Below, piece by piece: positions 25,667-29,733 of a DNA stretch of 29,733 nucleotides. The stretch comes from CAZEDU01 sp964511185 (GTDB taxonomy: Bacteria > Myxococcota > Myxococcia > Myxococcales > Myxococcaceae). The stretch's first letter is position 1. Each line of letters begins with the position of its first letter. Position numbers and translations under genes: made by a program. The stretch is taken from assembly GCA_964511185.1 (NCBI GenBank), contig CAZEDU010000061.1, positions 1 to 29,733 of the forward strand. The letters run 5' to 3'. The notes below the pieces were generated by a model. The model did not search any database. It was not told the DNA's origin and saw nothing but the letters and a program-made list of their open reading frames with translations.

Positions 25667-26908
25667 TCACGCGCGCCAGAGCGCGGAGATGGGAAGCGCG
25701 AAGAGGTCCGGCCCGAACGGCACGACGTTCTGCCCGAGGTAAAGCACGACGCCTTGCTTGAAGCGCTTCGGTGCGATCTCACGGAGCAGCCGCAAGCCGG
25801 CGAAGTCACCTGCACTCACAGACGAGGAGAGCTTCACCTCGACGCCGGCGATCGTTTGATTGCCCGCTTCGACAACCCAGTCGACCTCTTGACCTGTGTG
25901 TGCACGAAAGTGGTGCAGTGAGAACCGCTGCTCGGCCCACCCGATTTGCTTGAGCAGCTCGGCGCCGACCAACCCTTCGAGCAAGTGGCCGGCGAGCAGA
26001 TTGTCAGACCGAAGGGGGCTCGCTCCGACCAAGTGACACGCGACTCCAGAGTCGACGAAGAGCAGCTTGGGGCTCTTGACCAGCCGCTTGCTCACGTTGA
26101 TGAACCAAGCCGGCACGATGCGTATCAGGTACACCGCCTCGAGGAGCGCCACGTACCGCTTGAGCGTCGTCTGCGGAAACCCCGCGTCCCGCGCGAGGTC
26201 GGCGAAGTTCAATATCGCGCTCGACCGTGCAGCCATCAGCGCGAGCAGGCGTGTGAGCTCGACAGCCGCATCAACTCGGGCAATGTCCTGAATGTCTCGT
26301 TCCACCAGCGTCTGCAGATACGACGCGAACCAGACGGATCTGCGGCTCGCCGAGGCACGCTCCGTCACCTCTGGGTAGCCTCCTCGTTCTACCCGGGAGA
26401 GGGTCTGCTCCCTCGTCTCAGGTTCAGTCTTCCAGGCTCTCGTCTTCGTTTCCGAGAACAGCTTGGCGAGAAAAGACGAACGCGCTGCTTCCAGCTCACC
26501 CTCGGAGAGCGGCCACAGCGGAATCGGCTCGATGCGGCCGACCAAAGCCGACGCGAGCTCCGACCAGTTCGCCACATCTGCCGATCCCGTCAGAAGCAGC
26601 CGCCCCGGACGGCGGTCGCGGTCCACCGCCGCCTTGAGCGGAAGGAAAAGAGAAGGCGCCCTCTGCACTTCGTCGATGACCGTGCGCGAGGAACCCAGGC
26701 CTGCGAGAAAGGCCTCGGGATCGCTGCTCGCAGCTCTCCGGACGGTCGCATCGTCCAGCGTCAGATAGCTCTCCATCACACCCGACTGGACCAGTGAGCG
26801 AACCAGCGTCGTCTTGCCGGCCTGACGCGGTCCCGTCAGGAACACGACAGGCGTATCGTCGAGCGCATGCTCGAGCCGCGTCTGCACGAAGCGAGGCCTC
26901 ATTTTCAT
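25667..26908 (-). CDS. AAA ATPase with C-terminal DUF4143 domain
   Basis: ATG 26908 (ATG 26902 is an alternative); 413 residues. Walker A GPRQAGKT (26-33), Walker B VIDEVQ (77-82) and the sensor LLLTGS (104-109) are intact. The middle has GGYPEVTE, then RDIQDIARVDAAVELTRLL and a winged-helix part FADLARDAGFPQTTLKRYVALLEAVYL. The C-terminal DUF4143 part has GLVGAELLKQI, EVDWVV and GVEVK, a D...ExK arrangement like the restriction-endonuclease fold. Such proteins are common in accessory DNA; nucleic-acid or defence-related roles are often proposed but unproven. No good ribosome-binding site precedes the start, so translation may be leaderless or use weak signals. A palindrome cluster lies 10-38 bp upstream. 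Confidence 0.9.
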   Translation of the reverse strand: MKMRPRFVQTRLEHALDDTPVVFLTGPRQAGKTTLVRSLVQSGVMESYLTLDDATVRRAASSDPEAFLAGLGSSRTVIDEVQRAPSLFLPLKAAVDRDRRPGRLLLTGSADVANWSELASALVGRIEPIPLWPLSEGELEAARSSFLAKLFSETKTRAWKTEPETREQTLSRVERGGYPEVTERASASRRSVWFASYLQTLVERDIQDIARVDAAVELTRLLALMAARSSAILNFADLARDAGFPQTTLKRYVALLEAVYLIRIVPAWFINVSKRLVKSPKLLFVDSGVACHLVGASPLRSDNLLAGHLLEGLVGAELLKQIGWAEQRFSLHHFRAHTGQEVDWVVEAGNQTIAGVEVKLSSSVSAGDFAGLRLLREIAPKRFKQGVVLYLGQNVVPFGPDLFALPISALWRA

Positions 26909-26917
26909 GGATGAATA

Positions 26918-26946
26918 TCAACCATGATGTGGTTGAAAATCAACCA
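26918..26946. promoter_or_regulatory. Triple half-site palindrome cluster upstream of the AAA/DUF4143 gene
   Basis: Three 7-bp half-sites alternate in orientation: TCAACCA (26918-26924), TGGTTGA (26930-26936) and TCAACCA (26940-26946), with spacers of 5 and 3 bp. They form two overlapping palindromes that end 10 bp from the start codon, so a bound dimer would block transcription or translation start. It looks like an operator, possibly for autoregulation. Confidence 0.6.
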
Positions 26947-27231
26947 CCACTCACAACCATGAGGGCGAGTGACGCTGTGAAGCGCTGCCCTTCGAGCGCG
27001 AATAGGTAGCTGTCGATTCTTCCCCCACTGGAGAGAATGGCCGTGTTCCGAGCGGCGAAATCTCGATACGCGTTCCGCGGAACAGATGCTCTCCAACATG
27101 GGGCTGCTCTCTGCCCCACTCCCGGCACCCCGAGCACAGGCCCCGCCACAGCTGTCGCTCGTGATGTGAGCGGGACATTGCCGACATAGTCTCTGGGGTA
27201 ATTCGACGCTCGGGCCTTGAGTGTCTCCCGG

Positions 27232-27286
27232 GATGGAAAAACGGGACACCGACTCCTCCGTCACTTGCCGAAGCACTCGACCCTCA
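27232..27286 (+). repeat. 55-bp direct repeat, copy 1
   Basis: Begins GATGGAAAAACGGGACACCG and ends CACTCGACCCTCA. It is identical base for base to 29679-29733, which is cut by the window end, so the true repeat may be longer. The GGTGTCCCGTTTTTCC stretch (minus strand) resembles repeats of the REP/RAYT kind, but this is inference. Confidence 0.95.
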
Positions 27287-27340
27287 CCGCCAAGGCGCCT
27301 ACCGCCTGCTGCCAACACCTCGCCGCTTGTCGGTTTGTTC

Positions 27341-27370
27341 TTCTCCGACCTGTTGCACGTGATCGGAGAA
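27341..27370. repeat. 8-bp inverted repeat TTCTCCGA / TCGGAGAA
   Basis: Perfect arms (27341-27348, 27363-27370) enclose 14 nt. It lies 44 bp beyond the stop codon of the gene remnant on the minus strand, where a terminator would be expected, and a short T-containing stretch is absent, so the role is open. Confidence 0.35.
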
Positions 27371-27413
27371 GTCGTGGGGGGGCGGTTGTGTCAAGGCACG
27401 AGCGCTTGTCCGC

Positions 27414-27614
27414 TCAGGGGCATTTGCTGCTCGACATCAGCCCGACGGTGCCGACTTCATCGCCGCTTTTTTCGACGGAAAGCTCGAGGCAACCTGAGTC
27501 GTCTTTCGCGTACCAGAGCATGTTCTGGCCTTCTTCTTTTTGCGGCGAGCCGACGTCGGCGAACAGCGAGTTCGCCGAGCGAAATGCTCCGTCGGTGCTC
27601 GGGAGAGCGTCGGA
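27414..27614 (-). pseudogene. 3' fragment of a secreted-protein-like gene
   Basis: A frame of 66 codons ends with TGA at 27414. It has no ATG, GTG or TTG before its middle and is closed by an in-frame TGA at 27615-27617, so the 5' end seems lost. The translation looks like real protein: SLFADVGSPQKEEGQNMLWY, then AKDDSGCLELSVEKSGDEVG and a final SSSKCP, with two Cys that could pair. It begins 22 bp after the stop of the small membrane-protein gene. The family is not known; a short functional ORF from the internal ATG is an alternative. Confidence 0.4.
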
Positions 27615-27636
27615 TCAGAAAAGTGGCGCAATTTTC

Positions 27637-27960
27637 TTACGGCGTTCGTTCAACAACGACAGCCGTAAACCAGATTCCAATCGCAAAAAGTGGAACAAGG
27701 ACCAAGCTGTCGTAGACAATTAAGGGTCGCACTCGACGGCGCCACATCACAGTAGACGCTACCGCGTAGACGACCCAACAGCCGATTATCTGTGAAATCA
27801 TCAGCGGGCTGAACATCACCCCTCCCCAGAAGGTGCGCCAGACAATCGAGTTGGCGAGGAAGGTCAGGATCACAGTCCACAGGATTGAATTGACGAGCAG
27901 CCCGATGTGGCCGAACACGCCTGGTCGAAGCGGCGTCTTCTCAGGGGATTGATTGTCCAT
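27637..27960 (-). CDS. Small integral membrane protein
   Basis: ATG 27960, 107 residues; the frame is open upstream but reads as an antisense-like Arg-rich stretch there. A short polar start (MDNQSPEKTPLRPGVFGHI) is followed by about three or four hydrophobic helices: GLLVNSILWTVILTFLANSI, MFSPLMISQIIGCWVVYAVA, and PLIVYDSLVLVPLFAIGIWF with a C-terminal TAVVVERTP. WRRRVR lies between the last two helices and is likely cytoplasmic. No family is recognised. It is flanked by two gene remnants, so it may be the only intact gene of a decayed group. The ribosome-binding site is weak. Confidence 0.6.
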   Translation of the reverse strand: MDNQSPEKTPLRPGVFGHIGLLVNSILWTVILTFLANSIVWRTFWGGVMFSPLMISQIIGCWVVYAVASTVMWRRRVRPLIVYDSLVLVPLFAIGIWFTAVVVERTP

Positions 27961-28042
27961 GGGCCAGCCGCGTGGAGAATTCAACTCGCCTTTGTTCTGC
28001 CGGCACTCCAACGTTTCCCTGCGAGGCACTTTGGACGTCGCC

Positions 28043-28634
28043 TTACGGCGAAGCGTTCGCGACGCCCAAATTCTCAGCGCCGCCGCTCGCCTCACCGTTG
28101 AAGCCCACTCCGCCACCGGCGCCGTCCAAGTCGCCGAAGCAGTAGCTGGTGGTGCCGACGCGTTGAAAACGAAACGCGTAGGCGTACGAACCAGAGGCTA
28201 CGCCCGAGAACGCGGCCTCGTACTCGTTGTCGTTGCCGACTGCGGTGTTGTACGTGGCGGCTTTCCAGGTCCACGCGAGCCCGGGGTCCTGTTCTTTTTT
28301 TCCGTAACCGACCCACGCGGCAATGCTGCTCGCGTTGCCTGGCGTCACGCCTTGCTCGTACACGTAGCCGTAGACGACGGTGGATCCGTTCGCGGCTTGC
28401 GAGACCGTCGAAGGGAACTGCAGCTTGCAGAAGTCGAGCTCGCTGTGGGGAGTGACTTGCAGCGCGTGTTGTTGCCCGACTTCGAAGCCGCCCGTGGGCG
28501 TCGCAACTCGCGCCGTTGTCGACCGAGAAGCGAAACGCGACGGCGCGATTGCCGGTGTACGCGGGGAAAAACTCGGCGCGCAGCTCGTCTTCGCCATCTC
28601 CCGTGTCGTCGAAGAACGTGTCGGGCTTCTGACG
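28043..28634 (-). pseudogene. Frameshifted, 5'-truncated gene for a tandem beta-domain secreted protein
   Basis: Two frames carry one protein. From 28634 the first reads KPDTFFDDTGDGEDELRAEF and VAFRFSVDNGASCDA; near 28490-28500 it must shift by one base to continue as GGFEVGQQHALQV and DFCKLQFPSTVSQAANGS, ending at 28043. The second part (VVYGYVYEQGVTPG, AAWVGYGKKEQDPG, NDNEYEAAFSGVASG, YAYAFRFQ, CFGDLDGAG) is a beta-domain common in secreted myxobacterial proteins. The first part repeats the end of the same domain (DELRAEF, AFRF, a Cys), so the parent gene had tandem copies. An in-frame TAA at 28635-28637 and no start codon show that the 5' end is missing. Sequencing error could explain the shift but not the truncation. 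Confidence 0.7.
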
Positions 28635-28651
28635 TTAGGGCGCGGCCGTGT

Positions 28652-29662
28652 TTAGTTGGCGATCCATTCCAACTGCGAGCGTTCAACATCTGACTGCTGT
28701 CGAATCAAGCAATCGGACAAGCGCATCGCGGGAACACCCGCTTTGAGCTTTTGAGCAATTCCCTGAACCGTCGCAGTGGGGAGCGGCTTCGCGCTCGCCG
28801 GCGGCAGCGTTAGACCCTGGGCGAACGTGGGCTTCCAAGTCGAAGGAATGGAGAAGACGAGCAGCGAGCGTCGCTTGGCGACGATACGCGGCTCAGGAGG
28901 AACGGTGATTTCCCAGAGGCGCTCGTCCACCTCGACTACGAGCCGCGGTCGTCCTGGCGATTGGGCCTCACGCAGATTGGCAAGGGGATCTCGCGCATCC
29001 GTCAGATCCGACTCGTGTTGATACAGGCGATGGACATGCGTCAGCTCTAGCAGCACCGCATAGACAGTCTTGTCGTCTCCGCCGTCGAGGTCGAGCCGCC
29101 AGTGCGACAGCGCGCGGACCTTGGAGCTGGGAGCAGGTCGAATTGAGGGGCCGGTGGTCTCGAGAGGAACTGCCGCCGTGACGCCGTCCAGCAGTTGTCC
29201 CCATTGCGAGTCGTCCCCGCCGATCTTGACGTGGGTCACGTCCGTGGCTTCGACGTCGAAGAAGTACGCGACATCGACAGGACCGCACTCGGCCCAGGTG
29301 TTCTCGAAACTCATGGCTTGGCCCGAATTGTCGAGGTTCGTCAACCCGACGTATTGCCAAGAGCGGGTGCCAGCGCTGTCGAAGAGGGCGAGGTTCGGCC
29401 GGCCAATGAGGTGGGTGACCCGCACGATGGCGACCACCAGCTTGCGGCGTGACTGGAGCGTTGCGTGATCCTTGAAAAACGTGCCACCGGAAGAAGCCTT
29501 GTCCCAGTCTTGAGAGAGTGCTCCACCCAGAGGGTAGCGGTAGGCACGCAAAAGCCGCACCTGGGCGATGTCGCGAGGTTTCGTGGGCGGCGAGTCGGCA
29601 GCAACAGCCGAAGACGGGCCGAGGGAGACCCCTACTGCGCAGGCGATCACGAACCGGCTCAT
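28652..29662 (-). CDS. Hypothetical exported protein
   Basis: ATG 29662 (336 residues) follows GGGGA by about 4 nt; a TTG one codon upstream is less likely. MSRFVIACAVGVSLGPSSAVAA is a signal peptide with an AVA-A cleavage site. The mature protein reads DIAQVRLLRAYRYPLGG, then FKDHATLQSRRKLVVAIVRV, THLIGRPNLALFDSAGTRSW, VDVAYFFDVEATDVTHVKIG, WRLDLDGGDDKTVYAVLLEL and WEITVPPEPRIVAKRRSLLV, a beta-rich pattern in which two similar halves may be present. It ends near SDCLIRQQSDVERSQLEWIAN. No family is recognised. The second 55-bp repeat copy begins 17 bp upstream of its start, and the pseudogene lies 18 bp downstream. Confidence 0.7.
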   Translation of the reverse strand: MSRFVIACAVGVSLGPSSAVAADSPPTKPRDIAQVRLLRAYRYPLGGALSQDWDKASSGGTFFKDHATLQSRRKLVVAIVRVTHLIGRPNLALFDSAGTRSWQYVGLTNLDNSGQAMSFENTWAECGPVDVAYFFDVEATDVTHVKIGGDDSQWGQLLDGVTAAVPLETTGPSIRPAPSSKVRALSHWRLDLDGGDDKTVYAVLLELTHVHRLYQHESDLTDARDPLANLREAQSPGRPRLVVEVDERLWEITVPPEPRIVAKRRSLLVFSIPSTWKPTFAQGLTLPPASAKPLPTATVQGIAQKLKAGVPAMRLSDCLIRQQSDVERSQLEWIAN

Positions 29663-29678
29663 CAATCCCCGATACCAC

Positions 29679-29733
29679 GATGGAAAAACGGGACACCGAC
29701 TCCTCCGTCACTTGCCGAAGCACTCGACCCTCA
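29679..29733 (+). repeat. 55-bp direct repeat, copy 2 (cut by window end)
   Basis: Identical to 27232-27286 in the same orientation, 2447 bp further on. It lies just upstream of the start of the minus-strand exported-protein gene, where a promoter would be. Confidence 0.95.

Larger units (their letters stand above)
26909..27413. other. 505-bp region without a confident gene
   Basis: It contains the operator-like cluster (26918-26946), a copy of the 55-bp repeat (27232-27286) and an 8-bp inverted repeat TTCTCCGA / TCGGAGAA (27341-27370). The open frames here are short and mutually overlapping, with no family motif. On the minus strand the 55-bp repeat is not followed by a gene for over 300 bp, unlike the second copy. 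Confidence 0.5.

Noticed and set aside
27217..27723. 168-residue plus-strand frame over the 55-bp repeat
   Set aside because: It runs antisense to the protein-like fragment at 27414-27614 and to the membrane-protein gene, with no motif of its own.

Overview
The window is high-GC DNA from a draft assembly (a run of ten Ns lies at 9896-9905). It most likely comes from a myxobacterium (Myxococcota). Pointers are the many lipobox-bearing secreted proteins of unknown function, a MYXO-CTERM-like tail, a PilZ protein, a sigma factor of the myxobacterial sigma-70 type, and a transmembrane Ser/Thr kinase beside it. The genus cannot be fixed from the sequence alone. No tRNA, rRNA or CRISPR array was found.

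Region 1 (1-7.6 kb) is mostly housekeeping. It holds a 5'-truncated GMC oxidoreductase, then a minus-strand run of ECF sigma factor, mini-ORF, zinc-finger anti-sigma factor, an RlmN-type radical SAM methyltransferase, a membrane protein and an exported protein. After these come an alkyladenine DNA glycosylase, a divergent malQ, and a PilZ protein convergent with malQ.

Region 2 (7.8-21.5 kb) is rich in secreted lipoproteins. These include a P-domain lipoprotein, a lipoprotein broken by the assembly gap, several unknown lipoproteins, and two paralogous polysaccharide-lyase-like lipoproteins about 5 kb apart in opposite orientation (13907-15301 and 19814-21007). Between the paralogues is a signalling operon: a myxobacterial-type sigma factor overlapping by GTGA a kinase with an N-terminal anti-sigma-like zinc finger, then a membrane protein. 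A Crp/Fnr-type regulator is divergent from it. This module is the best candidate for an unusual system here.

Region 3 (21.6-24.9 kb) holds a DUF1801 protein and a coupled pair: a degenerate kinase-fold protein overlapping by GTGA an exported alkaline-phosphatase/phosphodiesterase-superfamily enzyme.

Region 4 (24.9-29.7 kb) looks like accessory DNA. It has long stretches without good genes, an AAA ATPase/DUF4143 gene with a three-half-site operator-like sequence, two gene remnants (one with a clear frameshift), and two identical 55-bp direct repeats 2.4 kb apart that bracket the remnants and two intact-looking genes. All functional calls are by reading motifs; no database search was possible.
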